Shown here piece after piece: positions 9,131 to 16,579 of a DNA stretch of 64,000 nucleotides. How positions within the stretch are numbered: the first letter of the stretch is position 1; each line of letters starts with the position of its first letter. The notes beneath the pieces are model-generated. The model ran no database searches. It saw only the letters and a program-made list of their open reading frames with translations, and was not told the DNA's origin. Origin of the DNA: Marisediminitalea alba (GTDB lineage Bacteria > Pseudomonadota > Gammaproteobacteria > Enterobacterales > Alteromonadaceae); assembly GCF_002993365.1 (NCBI RefSeq), contig NZ_PVNP01000214.1:1155-65154 (forward strand). The letters are read 5' to 3'. A program made the translations under genes and the position numbers.

Positions 9131-9159
9131 TTGCAGGTTTAAATCGAAGTGTGCAGAAT
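9131..9159 (+). promoter_or_regulatory. Candidate sigma-70 promoter of the borosin operon
   Basis: TTGCAG (9131-9136), a 17-base spacer and CAGAAT (9154-9159) lie 47 bases ahead of the methyltransferase start, in the divergent gap between ansA and the methyltransferase. Match to consensus is moderate (4-5 of 6 in the -35, 4 of 6 in the -10). Confidence 0.3.
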
Positions 9160-9206
9160 GAAGCGATGAATTAGAATTAAGAGTAGTAAATAATAGGGGG
9201 AATTGG

Positions 9207-9995
9207 GTGAAATCAGGAAGCCTTGTGTGCGTTGGACCGGGTATGATTTTAGGGGCTCATATTACTGAACGCTGTCGTAATATCATTCAAAAAGCTGACG
9301 TAGTCTTTATGAGTTGTCATGCCATGGTTGAGAAGTGGATTTCAACCATGAACGATGATGTAAGATCTTTACAACCATATTATGGTGATGACAAAGACCG
9401 GCGAGATACTTATCGTGAAATGCAGGCTGCAATTATTGAGGAAGTGCGTTCAGGTAAGAATGTTGTGGGTGTTTTTTACGGCCACCCGGGAATTTTTGCA
9501 CAAGTTCCTCATAAGGCAATAGCGCAAGCACAAAAAGAAGGCTTTAGCGCCCACATGGAACCAGGAATTTCTGCCGATGCTTGTTTATATGCTGATATGG
9601 GTATTGATCCGGGACGGTTCGGTATTCAACAGTTTGAAGCTAGTCAATTCTTGTTTTACAAGAGAAATATTGACCCTTCGGCCTATCTCATTCTTTGGCA
9701 AATCGGCCATGCAGGTGATGTGTCACTAACAACAAGGCAGTCTGGTGCCGCAGAGCGGCAAGTGTTAGTTGAGCAGCTCCTCAAGTATTATCCACAGAAA
9801 CATAAGGTCGCGATCTATGAATGCCCATTTATAATTACCGAGCAGCCAAAAATAGACTGGTACGAGCTAGAATCACTCGCTAGTGCTGATATATCATTGG
9901 TATCTACATTAGTGATTCCCCCAGGCAAAAATATGGAACCTGCACCTGAAATTGTTGAAAAACTACGCTTGATTTATGAGACATCAAGATTATAA
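9207..9995 (+). CDS. Borosin-type peptide backbone alpha-N-methyltransferase (split borosin)
   Basis: A 262-residue tetrapyrrole-methylase-fold SAM enzyme that methylates backbone amides of a ribosomal peptide. The start GTG 9207 has AGGGGG at 9195-9200. Seen: the N-terminal V-G-P-G-M motif (SAM site), the P-Y-Y-G-D-D-K-D-R-R-D-T-Y-R-E-M segment, G-V-F-Y-G-H-P-G-I-F (88-97), M-E-P-G-I-S-A-D (117-124) and L-W-Q-I-G (163-167). Compared with the fungal borosin enzyme OphMA as I recall it, the catalytic Tyr66-Arg72-Tyr76-Tyr98 set corresponds to Y59, R65, Y69 and Y91 with identical spacing (6, 4, 22). Unlike OphMA, the protein stops after the enzyme domain with no fused core, matching the split type (SonM/SonA of Shewanella). 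Two short peptides follow at once. A cobalamin-type methylase is less likely: no cobalamin genes are nearby and F-Y-G-H-P-G is borosin-like. Confidence 0.9.
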   Translation: MKSGSLVCVGPGMILGAHITERCRNIIQKADVVFMSCHAMVEKWISTMNDDVRSLQPYYGDDKDRRDTYREMQAAIIEEVRSGKNVVGVFYGHPGIFAQVPHKAIAQAQKEGFSAHMEPGISADACLYADMGIDPGRFGIQQFEASQFLFYKRNIDPSAYLILWQIGHAGDVSLTTRQSGAAERQVLVEQLLKYYPQKHKVAIYECPFIITEQPKIDWYELESLASADISLVSTLVIPPGKNMEPAPEIVEKLRLIYETSRL

Positions 9996-10054
9996 GATCA
10001 TGATTCTCAAATAATTTGAGAATTAATCTTTACATTTTTAGAAAAGGAATAATT

Positions 10055-10207
10055 ATGTCCAAAATTGCTATTTTAGAGAAGTTAGCTACACAACCTCACT
10101 TAACGATCGATATGCTCGATGACAAAGAAATTGAGATTTTAGAGAGTGTTGACTCAACAGAAGATGATTTTAATTTTACCTTATCAATTAACGCCCCAAT
10201 GGGTTAA
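10055..10207 (+). CDS. Candidate borosin precursor peptide 1
   Basis: A 50-residue peptide from ATG 10055, chosen over a TTG at 10016 because AAAAGGA (10042-10049) is well placed before it. Layout: a helical N-terminus with I-A-I-L-E-K-L-A-T-Q-P-H-L (residues 4-16), an acidic middle (S-T-E-D-D, 34-38) and a short C-terminal stretch F-T-L-S-I-N-A-P-M-G (41-50). The leader resembles that of peptide 2 (I-x-ILEKLA-xx-P-x-L), while the tails diverge apart from a short hydrophobic/beta-branched run. That split of conserved leader and variable tail is what a RiPP precursor family shows. By analogy with SonA, the T-L-S-I run would be the methylated core (inference). It starts 59 bases after the methyltransferase stop and is followed by a terminator. 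Confidence 0.75.
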   Translation: MSKIAILEKLATQPHLTIDMLDDKEIEILESVDSTEDDFNFTLSINAPMG

Positions 10208-10226
10208 TTGATAAAGTGTTAGTTAT

Positions 10227-10258
10227 GACCATTACTATTGTTGTGTAGTGGTCTTTTT
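10227..10258 (+). terminator. Intrinsic terminator/attenuator between the two precursor genes
   Basis: GACCATTAC (10227-10235) pairs with GTAGTGGTC (10245-10253), one pair being a G-U wobble, and is followed at once by TTTTT (10254-10258) and more T-rich sequence. It begins 19 bases after the stop of peptide 1 and ahead of peptide 2. Partial read-through would make more of peptide 1 than of peptide 2 and the cyclase (inference). Confidence 0.75.
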
Positions 10259-10299
10259 AGTTTTTCAGACATGTTGCTTAAATTTTGCGAGACTTGAGA

Positions 10300-10506
10300 A
10301 TGAATGCGATTGAGATACTTGAGAAGTTAGCCATAGAACCTAACTTACGCCTTAATAAGTTTACTATTGAAGATATCCATGCAGTAGAAAAAGAGATACA
10401 GTTGGCTGGTGAAAATAATCCTATGCTTACGATTGTAGAGCCACATGAGCCTGAACCTTCAGAGCCATCTGAACCTCCTGAAGAGTCGATAAACAAAATT
10501 AACTAG
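10300..10506 (+). CDS. Candidate borosin precursor peptide 2, with acidic proline-rich tail
   Basis: A 68-residue peptide from ATG 10300. The ribosome site is weak (GAGAC/TTGAGA just upstream); a TTG at 10285 would add five residues. The leader M-N-A-I-E-I-L-E-K-L-A-I-E-P-N-L parallels peptide 1 almost residue for residue. The middle (K-F-T-I-E-D-I-H-A-V-E) is predicted helical. Then comes N-P-M-L-T-I-V-E-P (40-48), which aligns with N-F-T-L-S-I-N-A-P of peptide 1, and a tail of repeated E-P / S-E-P units ending N-K-I-N. The candidate core is the M-L-T-I-V run; the E/P tail could be a follower or a binding handle (inference). The GGDEF gene starts 7 bases after this stop. Confidence 0.7.
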   Translation: MNAIEILEKLAIEPNLRLNKFTIEDIHAVEKEIQLAGENNPMLTIVEPHEPEPSEPSEPPEESINKIN

Positions 10507-10513
10507 CTGACAT

Positions 10514-12256
10514 TTGCGTTTGAAAAATTTAAGAATTTTTGTAGTCACTTGCACCGTTGTATTGTTGTCCGTTCAGGCATTCGCTCAACCAAGCAGTAAG
10601 GATATTTTAAAAGAAGCTGATGAGTTAAGACTCTCTGACAGAACGGCTGCAAAGCAATTGTTGGATTCAATTGACGTAGCAAAACTGTCTGGCAGCGACG
10701 AAGTTTATTTTCAGTATTTAAATGCAGTAATAGGAACATTTAACGGAGATATTAAACAGACTGCTGAAGTGCTTAAAAACCTGTTAGAAATAGTTAAAGA
10801 TAAAGCGCTTAAAGTTAGAATTTCGGCCTCCTACTTAAATTTATTGGGCTCGTTAGGTCATTGGAAAGAGGGCCTGGCTCTTGGTGAACAACTGATCAGT
10901 TACGCCTCAGATATAGAAGAGCAGGAGGTAAAATATCGCGCCTACCTCGGACTAATCGCATTTTATGAGCAATTACAACAGCCTGAAACTGTATTGAATC
11001 TCACAAATCGTATTGTAGGGAAAGAGAGTGTTCCGGCCGAGGTAGAGTGCGGGGCGTTGGCTGCGCAAATAAGCTCTCTAATCAAACTCAATTCTCAATC
11101 CTTTTCTATCGAATACTTGCAAAACGCAAGTCAGTTTTGTTTGGATCACGGGTTGACTATATATTTTGCTGTGCTAGAGATGCATAAAATTGCGTGGATG
11201 ATCAGTCAGAAAATGTATTCTGAGGCATTACCCTATTTGGAAGCTTTGATTGCTAATCCAGAAGTCAACAAATTTACTCCTCACCTGACAATGGTAATGT
11301 CCCGATATGCTGAGGTTAACTTAAAGTTAGGTAATATAGACGTTGCGCGTGACTTCGCAAGGCGGACACTAGCTATTGACTCTGAACAAAATTACAGACA
11401 AGCGATCATTAAAGCCCTTGAAGTCTTGCATGTAATTGAGAGAGATTATGGCGAAATCAAAGAGGCTTATAAATATTTAGTTCAATTGACGTCCTTACAA
11501 TTTGCAGAAAATGTATCGCAACAAGAAAAGCAACTCGCGATTCAAAAAGCTTGGTTCGAGCTAGACGCGTTTCAACACGAAAATGAATTACTTGACAAAG
11601 AAAACAGCCTTTTGCAAACAAAGGCGAAGCTTGTCAGAGAAAATTTTGAAAATTCTATTCTAGCCTTAGTATTAGTTTCTTTAATATTGCTGTTGTTGGT
11701 ATTCTGGTCCTATCGCAACCATAAGGTGCAGGCTAAATTGAAGCAACTGGCCAGAATAGACTCATTAACTAAGATATCTAACCGAAGATATTTCACAGAG
11801 TATGCCGAAACGCTGATTAATAAAGCCAGGGTTAACAATGAACTGGTTTGCTTCGTGATACTCGATTTAGACCATTTCAAAAATATCAATGATAGCTATG
11901 GCCATCAGCTTGGTGATACTGCGTTGGTAATGACTGCTGGGACTCTGACGAAGACTTTAGCTGATGATGCGGTGCTGGGGCGATTAGGCGGTGAGGAGTT
12001 CGGTGCAATTTTTTGCGGTAAAAGGATAGACGAAGTACTCAATTTAATAGAAAGCTGCAGAAACGAAATCGCCAGCGTAAAACTCCCAATTGCTGAATAT
12101 AAGCTAAAGCTTACTGCTAGTTTTGGCGTCAGCAGTTCTGAGGACGTCGGTTATCCTTTCGAAAATTTATATGCAGCCGCTGACCTTGCCCTTTTTCAAT
12201 CAAAACGTTATGGGCGAAACCAGGTCTATCAGTATTCCCCATCGATGGACTCGTGA
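10514..12256 (+). CDS. Membrane-anchored TPR-like diguanylate cyclase (GGDEF)
   Basis: A 580-residue protein. It has a signal sequence (1-24, ending A-F-A) and an all-helical, TPR-like periplasmic region (about 28-345). A helix (about 346-375) follows, then one transmembrane segment (about 380-400) and a cytoplasmic GGDEF domain (about 410-575). The domain carries D-x-L-T-K-I-S-N-R-R at its start, D-L-D-H-F-K-N-I-N-D-S-Y-G-H, and the active signature R-L-G-G-E-E-F (490-496). It should make cyclic di-GMP. The usual RxxD inhibitory site five residues before the signature is absent (T-L-A-D in that place). The start is TTG 10514, 7 bases after precursor 2, with no good ribosome site, so translational coupling is likely. 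Single-TM TPR-GGDEF proteins are common in Alteromonadales; being joined to a borosin cluster is the odd part. Confidence 0.88.
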   Translation: MRLKNLRIFVVTCTVVLLSVQAFAQPSSKDILKEADELRLSDRTAAKQLLDSIDVAKLSGSDEVYFQYLNAVIGTFNGDIKQTAEVLKNLLEIVKDKALKVRISASYLNLLGSLGHWKEGLALGEQLISYASDIEEQEVKYRAYLGLIAFYEQLQQPETVLNLTNRIVGKESVPAEVECGALAAQISSLIKLNSQSFSIEYLQNASQFCLDHGLTIYFAVLEMHKIAWMISQKMYSEALPYLEALIANPEVNKFTPHLTMVMSRYAEVNLKLGNIDVARDFARRTLAIDSEQNYRQAIIKALEVLHVIERDYGEIKEAYKYLVQLTSLQFAENVSQQEKQLAIQKAWFELDAFQHENELLDKENSLLQTKAKLVRENFENSILALVLVSLILLLLVFWSYRNHKVQAKLKQLARIDSLTKISNRRYFTEYAETLINKARVNNELVCFVILDLDHFKNINDSYGHQLGDTALVMTAGTLTKTLADDAVLGRLGGEEFGAIFCGKRIDEVLNLIESCRNEIASVKLPIAEYKLKLTASFGVSSSEDVGYPFENLYAAADLALFQSKRYGRNQVYQYSPSMDS

Positions 12257-12282
12257 ATAAGACGCTCGAAGGAGAAGGGCGA

Positions 12283-12310
12283 AAAGGTACAAAAAATTGA
12301 CTGTACCTTT
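12283..12310. terminator. Bidirectional terminator between the GGDEF gene and lipA
   Basis: AAAGGTACA (12283-12291) is the perfect inverse complement of TGTACCTTT (12302-12310), loop of 10 bases. It lies in the 76-base gap where the island and the lip operon converge. Tails are short on both strands. Confidence 0.6.
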
Positions 12311-12332
12311 ACTCAGGCTAAGCAACCACAGG

Positions 12333-13295
12333 CTATTTAACCTCTTCTCCGGCCGCCTGACGGTCGGCATGGTAACTCGAACGTACCATTGGGCCACACG
12401 CGGCATGGGTAAAGCCTAACGCTTTAGCGGTATCGCCAAGTGCATTAAATTCATCCGGGTGCACATAGCGTTTTACCGGGAAGTGGTGACGGCTTGGCTG
12501 CAGGTACTGCCCCAGTGTCAGCATCTCCACATCATGCGCACGGAGGTCTTTCAGAACCTCAGCAATCTCTTCCTGACTCTCACCCATTCCCATCATCAAA
12601 CCAGATTTGGTGGGTACGTCAGGATGTTGGGCTTTGAATTTTTTGAGTAAGTCGAGTGACCACTGGTAATTGGCGCCTGGACGACATTCGCGGTACAAAC
12701 GCGGAATGGTTTCCAGGTTATGGTTAAACACATCTGGTGGCGCATCTTTAAAGATCTCCAGCGCACGGTCCATTCGGCCACGAAAATCCGGTACCAGCAC
12801 TTCGATTTTAGTTGCCGGGCTGTGTTCACGAATGGCTTTAATACAATCCACAAAGTGCTGAGCGCCGCCATCACGCAAGTCATCGCGGTCTACCGAGGTG
12901 ATCACCACGTATTTCAGCGCCATTTCTTTAATGGTGGTGGCCAGTTTAAGTGGCTCCTCGGCGCTTGGCGGTAATGGTTTACCATGGGCAACATCACAGA
13001 ACGGGCAACGACGGGTACAGATATCACCCAGAATCATAAACGTGGCGGTACCATGGTTGAAACATTCCGCCAGGTTAGGGCAACTTGCTTCTTCACAGAC
13101 CGAGTGCAGATTATTTTTGCGCAGGGTCTGCTTGATGTGATCAATCCGGTCAGTGGTGCGAGGCAGCTTGATTTTGATCCATTCCGGCTTACGGAGCATT
13201 TCCTCTTTTTCAGTCGGAACGATGGTAACCGGAATGTGCCTGACCTTTTCATCATCGCGGAGTTTTACTCCGGCTTTTGCCTTTACGTTACTCAT
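12333..13295 (-). CDS. lipA: Lipoyl synthase
   Basis: A 320-residue radical-SAM enzyme that inserts two sulfurs into octanoyl groups on the E2/GcvH lipoyl domains. Both iron-sulfur sites are visible: the auxiliary-cluster cysteines C67, C72 and C78 (C-E-E-A-S-C-P-N-L-A-E-C) and the radical-SAM triad C93, C97, C100 (C-T-R-R-C-P-F-C). The conserved serine near the C-terminus is in the V-R-S-S-Y-H-A motif. The start overlaps the lipB 3' end by 8 bases, so the two steps of protein lipoylation are translationally coupled. It is the last gene of the minus-strand leuS-to-lipA block. Confidence 0.97.
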   Translation of the reverse strand: MSNVKAKAGVKLRDDEKVRHIPVTIVPTEKEEMLRKPEWIKIKLPRTTDRIDHIKQTLRKNNLHSVCEEASCPNLAECFNHGTATFMILGDICTRRCPFCDVAHGKPLPPSAEEPLKLATTIKEMALKYVVITSVDRDDLRDGGAQHFVDCIKAIREHSPATKIEVLVPDFRGRMDRALEIFKDAPPDVFNHNLETIPRLYRECRPGANYQWSLDLLKKFKAQHPDVPTKSGLMMGMGESQEEIAEVLKDLRAHDVEMLTLGQYLQPSRHHFPVKRYVHPDEFNALGDTAKALGFTHAACGPMVRSSYHADRQAAGEEVK

Positions 13296-13959
13296 TAAAG
13301 CCTTCTATTGTTTGCAAATTGGGCAGAGCAAGTTTGGCCTGTAAATGGCTTAACATCAGCTCTGTCGCTTCTTGAATATTATCCGGCCCGCCAAGGCGGG
13401 CGCAGTCTGTCATGGCCATACCCTGATAACCACAGGGATTGATTCGCTCAAAAGGCGCAAGGTCCATATTAACGTTGAGTGCCAGACCATGAAAAGAGCA
13501 GCCTTTACGAATGCGTAAGCCCAGCGAACATATTTTCTCACCGTTAACATATACGCCAGGCGCATCGGGGCGGGCATTAGCGGCAATGTTACGGTCTGCC
13601 AGCGTGGCTATTACCGCGTCTTCCATAGCACTTACCAGCTCGCGAACGCCCATTTTGCGGCGCCGGACATTGAGCATCAGATAGATAACTAACTGGCCTG
13701 GTCCGTGATAGGTGACCTGTCCGCCCCGGTCGACCTGGACTACCGGGATATCACCGGGCATCAGAATGTGTTCAGCTTTACCGGCCTGACCCTGGGTAAA
13801 CACCGGCTCGTGTTCAACCAGCCATATTTCGTCAGCATCATCATTGGTACGCTGATCAGTGAAGGTTTGCATGGCCTGCCAGACCGGCTCATAAGCTCGC
13901 TTGCCTAACTGCCTTACAATCACCTTATCCCGGGCGTCCTTATTAACGGCGTCTGTCAC
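13288..13959 (-). CDS. lipB: Octanoyl-[ACP]:protein N-octanoyltransferase
   Basis: A 223-residue enzyme that moves octanoate from acyl carrier protein to lipoyl domains, supplying the substrate of LipA. The R-G-G-Q-V-T-Y-H-G-P-G-Q-L motif (78-90), the catalytic lysine K142 (N-G-E-K-I-C) and catalytic cysteine C176 (N-P-C-G-Y) are all present; the K-C spacing of 34 equals the E. coli enzyme. The ybeD stop lies immediately upstream (13960), giving adjacent genes without a gap. Confidence 0.97.
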   Translation of the reverse strand: MTDAVNKDARDKVIVRQLGKRAYEPVWQAMQTFTDQRTNDDADEIWLVEHEPVFTQGQAGKAEHILMPGDIPVVQVDRGGQVTYHGPGQLVIYLMLNVRRRKMGVRELVSAMEDAVIATLADRNIAANARPDAPGVYVNGEKICSLGLRIRKGCSFHGLALNVNMDLAPFERINPCGYQGMAMTDCARLGGPDNIQEATELMLSHLQAKLALPNLQTIEGFNE

Positions 13960-14232
13960 TTAAAGTACAACTCTTACTAATTCGATTTTGGCCAGTTCGG
14001 TGTAAATTAATTCCATATGTTCTTTACTGGTTACCGTTACGGCAACCGATACAGAGTGGTAATTCCCTTTAGCGCTTGGCTTTACCGTTGGCGCATAGTC
14101 GCCCGGCGCGTGTTCCTGCAGGCAGGATACCACATGCAACGGTAAATCTTCGTGGGCAATGCCCATTACCTTAAAGGTCTGAACCGTGGGGAAATCCAGC
14201 AGTTCGTCAAACCGAGTGTCTAATTTAGTCAC
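13960..14232 (-). CDS. ybeD: YbeD family protein (DUF493)
   Basis: A 90-residue ferredoxin-fold protein found between dacA and lipB across gammaproteobacteria. The D-F-P-T-V-Q-T-F-K-V-M-G N-terminal strand and Y-H-S-V-S-V-A-V-T-V-T-S-K-E-H-M-E motif are family typical. The fold resembles ACT regulatory domains, suggesting a regulatory role near lipoate synthesis, but no function is established. It ends directly at lipB. Confidence 0.92.
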   Translation of the reverse strand: MTKLDTRFDELLDFPTVQTFKVMGIAHEDLPLHVVSCLQEHAPGDYAPTVKPSAKGNYHSVSVAVTVTSKEHMELIYTELAKIELVRVVL

Positions 14233-14325
14233 TTTTGCTTACCTCTCAAAATAGCACGGCACGAATTCTACCAATTCGTGCCGTACACCACCAGATGCAT
14301 GTATGATACAAGCGATTATCTGGAA

Positions 14326-15519
14326 TTAATCATTCAGACCTAACTGTAAAGTTACGTAATCAAGCAACCGGTCGAAAAGGCCACCCTCTTTTACTTCCTG
14401 TAAGGTCACTAACGGGTACTGAGCTACGTCTTCGCCTTCTAACTGGATATACAGCGTGCCAACGACTTCGCCTTTAGCGAGTGGTGCTTCCAGATTCTTA
14501 TCCAGCTCAAAGTTCGCTTCCAGATTGGCCACCTGACCACGGGGAATGGTAATTGGCGTAGACTGGTTAATACCTAAATCCACGGTATCCCGATCACCCA
14601 TATAAATACGGTGCGAAACAAAGCTGTCACCGGCTTTATAGGGTGTAACGGTTTCGTAAAAACGGAAGCCGTAGCGCAGGAGCTTTTTATTCTCAACCTT
14701 ACGCGCTCGTTCGCTGTCTGTGCCCATTACTACCGATACCAGGCGCATATCGCCCTGGGTGGCAGAGGTAATCAGCGAGTAACCGGCATCCGAGGTATGA
14801 CCGGTTTTAATGCCGTCTACGTTAAGGCTTTGATCCCACAGCAGGCTGTTGCGGTTATACTGCTTGATGCCGTTGTAAGTGAATTCTTTTTCACTGTAGA
14901 TTTTGTACATGTCCGGCGTCTCTTTTACCAGCGCGCGCGACAGCGTTGCCATGTCACGTGGCGAGGTGTAGTGGTCCGGGTCGTGCAGGCCATGGGAGTT
15001 AACAAAATTACTGGCGTTCATTCCCAGGTTGGCGGCATGGGCATTCATCATGCTGGCAAACGCACTTTCAGAACCGGCAATGTGTTCGGCCATGGCCACA
15101 CAGGCGTCGTTACCAGACTGCACAATAATACCGCGTAACAGGTCGTGCACGGTGACTGTAGTGCCTACTTCGATAAACATCTTCGAAGAATCCGGGAAAT
15201 TCTTCGCCCAGGCATTTTCAGAAATTTTCACTTCGTCATCTAACGAAATGTTACCGGCTTGCAACTCTTTACCAATCACGTAAACCGTCATAATTTTGGT
15301 CAGACTGGCAGGCGCCAGCTGCATGTCGGCGTTTTGTTCGGCAATACTGGTGCCGGTTTCATAATCAAGTAACACGAAGCCGGCAGCGGCAACGGTAGGT
15401 GGCGGTGGAATAACGACCGCAGCTCTGGCAGTTTGCCAGTAAGCACTGAGTAACAGGGTAATGCTTAGTAGCAAGGCAGACAGGAAAGACGGTTTAGCGC
15501 GCTTTATTTTATTATGCAT
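14326..15519 (-). CDS. dacA: Serine-type D-Ala-D-Ala carboxypeptidase (PBP5/6 class)
   Basis: From the ATG at 15519 the product is 397 residues; the extension to 15567 is dropped because the signal peptide (basic M-H-N-K-I-K-R then a hydrophobic run, cleaved near A-R-A-A at 31-34) starts here. Active-site motifs: S72-L-T-K75, S135-G-N, K238-T-G. The enzyme trims the terminal D-alanine from peptidoglycan pentapeptides in the periplasm. The C-terminal amphipathic segment (L-F-D-R-L-L-D-Y-V-T-L-Q-L-G) is the usual PBP5 membrane anchor. It sits between rlpA and ybeD as in E. coli. Confidence 0.96.
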   Translation of the reverse strand: MHNKIKRAKPSFLSALLLSITLLLSAYWQTARAAVVIPPPPTVAAAGFVLLDYETGTSIAEQNADMQLAPASLTKIMTVYVIGKELQAGNISLDDEVKISENAWAKNFPDSSKMFIEVGTTVTVHDLLRGIIVQSGNDACVAMAEHIAGSESAFASMMNAHAANLGMNASNFVNSHGLHDPDHYTSPRDMATLSRALVKETPDMYKIYSEKEFTYNGIKQYNRNSLLWDQSLNVDGIKTGHTSDAGYSLITSATQGDMRLVSVVMGTDSERARKVENKKLLRYGFRFYETVTPYKAGDSFVSHRIYMGDRDTVDLGINQSTPITIPRGQVANLEANFELDKNLEAPLAKGEVVGTLYIQLEGEDVAQYPLVTLQEVKEGGLFDRLLDYVTLQLGLND

Positions 15520-15652
15520 GGTTTTACCGTTTGTGTTGAAAGCGAAAATCTGTTGTATCGACGGCATTTTAACGTATGCCGTAGGCTTGGACTAGAGTCG
15601 GGGCAAAAAGTTTAATTTCAATGAGACTGCGGGATATTTTCTGCGATTTTTA

Positions 15653-16579
15653 TTATTGCAGACTCGCCGCTACTTTATATGCCCCCGGGTAGCCATTTTG
15701 TTTGAGCTCATCGAGTAACATATTGAGCTTAAAGCGGTCGGTCAGAGGCCCCAGTCGCAGCCGGTAAATATCATCAATGAGGGGAAACTCGGCAGGGACC
15801 TGATACAGCGAGGATAACCCGTCAGACAGCTTTTTGGCGCGCTCGGCATCAGATAACGCAGCGACCTGGATGTAATATCCCTGACTGCCTGCTATCTCAT
15901 TCAGGCCAGCACTGTCACTTTGTTCGGTGGCCAGTGGATCCGGGCCTGTTTCAGCGGCAGTCTGACTGGCAGTTTGCAGCACGTCCTCGGCAGGTAATTC
16001 GCCAGCATAAAGCGCGTAAGGCACCGGTGGTTCGTTGCCAACGGTGACCATATCGTCACTGTCGACGTGGATAACCTCAAGTTTTACCCGGGTAGTGCCA
16101 TGCTGATGAAAACCCAGTTTTTTGGCTGCCGCGTAGGATAGGTCTATGATCCGTTCAGAGTGAAACGGACCACGGTCATTTACCCGTACAATGGCCTGTT
16201 GCTGGTTATCAAGATTAGTCACTCGCACGTAGGAGGGCAGTGGCAGGGTTTTATGCGCAGCTGTCATGCCGAACATGTCATACACTTCACCGTTAGAGGT
16301 GAGGTGGCCATGAAATTTTTGACCATACCACGAGGCTTTCCCCGTGGCCGTATAGCCTTTGCCGGTTTTCAGCGGACGATAGTATTTGCCGAGCACCTCA
16401 TAGGGTAGGCTGTTTTGTTCCCGGTAGGGTTCATACTTAGGCTCTGCATCTTCCATAGGCGGCTCAGGATAAACAAAATCCGGTGCAGAGTCGGTGGTCT
16501 GAGAATAGCGTGACGGTGCCTGACAGGCGCTCAGCAACAGGGTTGCAGTAAGGCTAAGTAAGAGTGTATACCGGGTCAT
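15653..16579 (-). CDS. rlpA: RlpA septal-ring lytic transglycosylase lipoprotein
   Basis: A 308-residue outer-membrane lipoprotein. The lipobox L-L-S-A-C places the lipidated cysteine at C19. A double-psi beta-barrel domain (about 78-175) has G-K-A-S-W-Y-G, T-A-A-H-K-T-L-P and V-N-D-R-G-P-F (133-139). A C-terminal SPOR domain (about 230-305) binds denuded glycan at the division septum. In Pseudomonas this protein cleaves glycan strands lacking stem peptides. The start ATG shares its last base with the rodA stop region (16579), so translation is coupled to rodA. Confidence 0.95.
   Translation of the reverse strand: MTRYTLLLSLTATLLLSACQAPSRYSQTTDSAPDFVYPEPPMEDAEPKYEPYREQNSLPYEVLGKYYRPLKTGKGYTATGKASWYGQKFHGHLTSNGEVYDMFGMTAAHKTLPLPSYVRVTNLDNQQQAIVRVNDRGPFHSERIIDLSYAAAKKLGFHQHGTTRVKLEVIHVDSDDMVTVGNEPPVPYALYAGELPAEDVLQTASQTAAETGPDPLATEQSDSAGLNEIAGSQGYYIQVAALSDAERAKKLSDGLSSLYQVPAEFPLIDDIYRLRLGPLTDRFKLNMLLDELKQNGYPGAYKVAASLQ

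Noticed and set aside
9207..9995. Annotation as a cobalamin/siroheme (SUMT, CobA-type) methyltransferase
   Set aside because: The fold family is shared, but the F-Y-G-H-P-G motif and Y/R/Y/Y set at exact borosin spacing, adjacent leader-bearing peptides and no cobalamin genes nearby favour the borosin role.
12459..13344. Several plus-strand ORFs opposite lipA/lipB
   Set aside because: They are mirror frames of strongly conserved genes and lack ribosome sites and family features.
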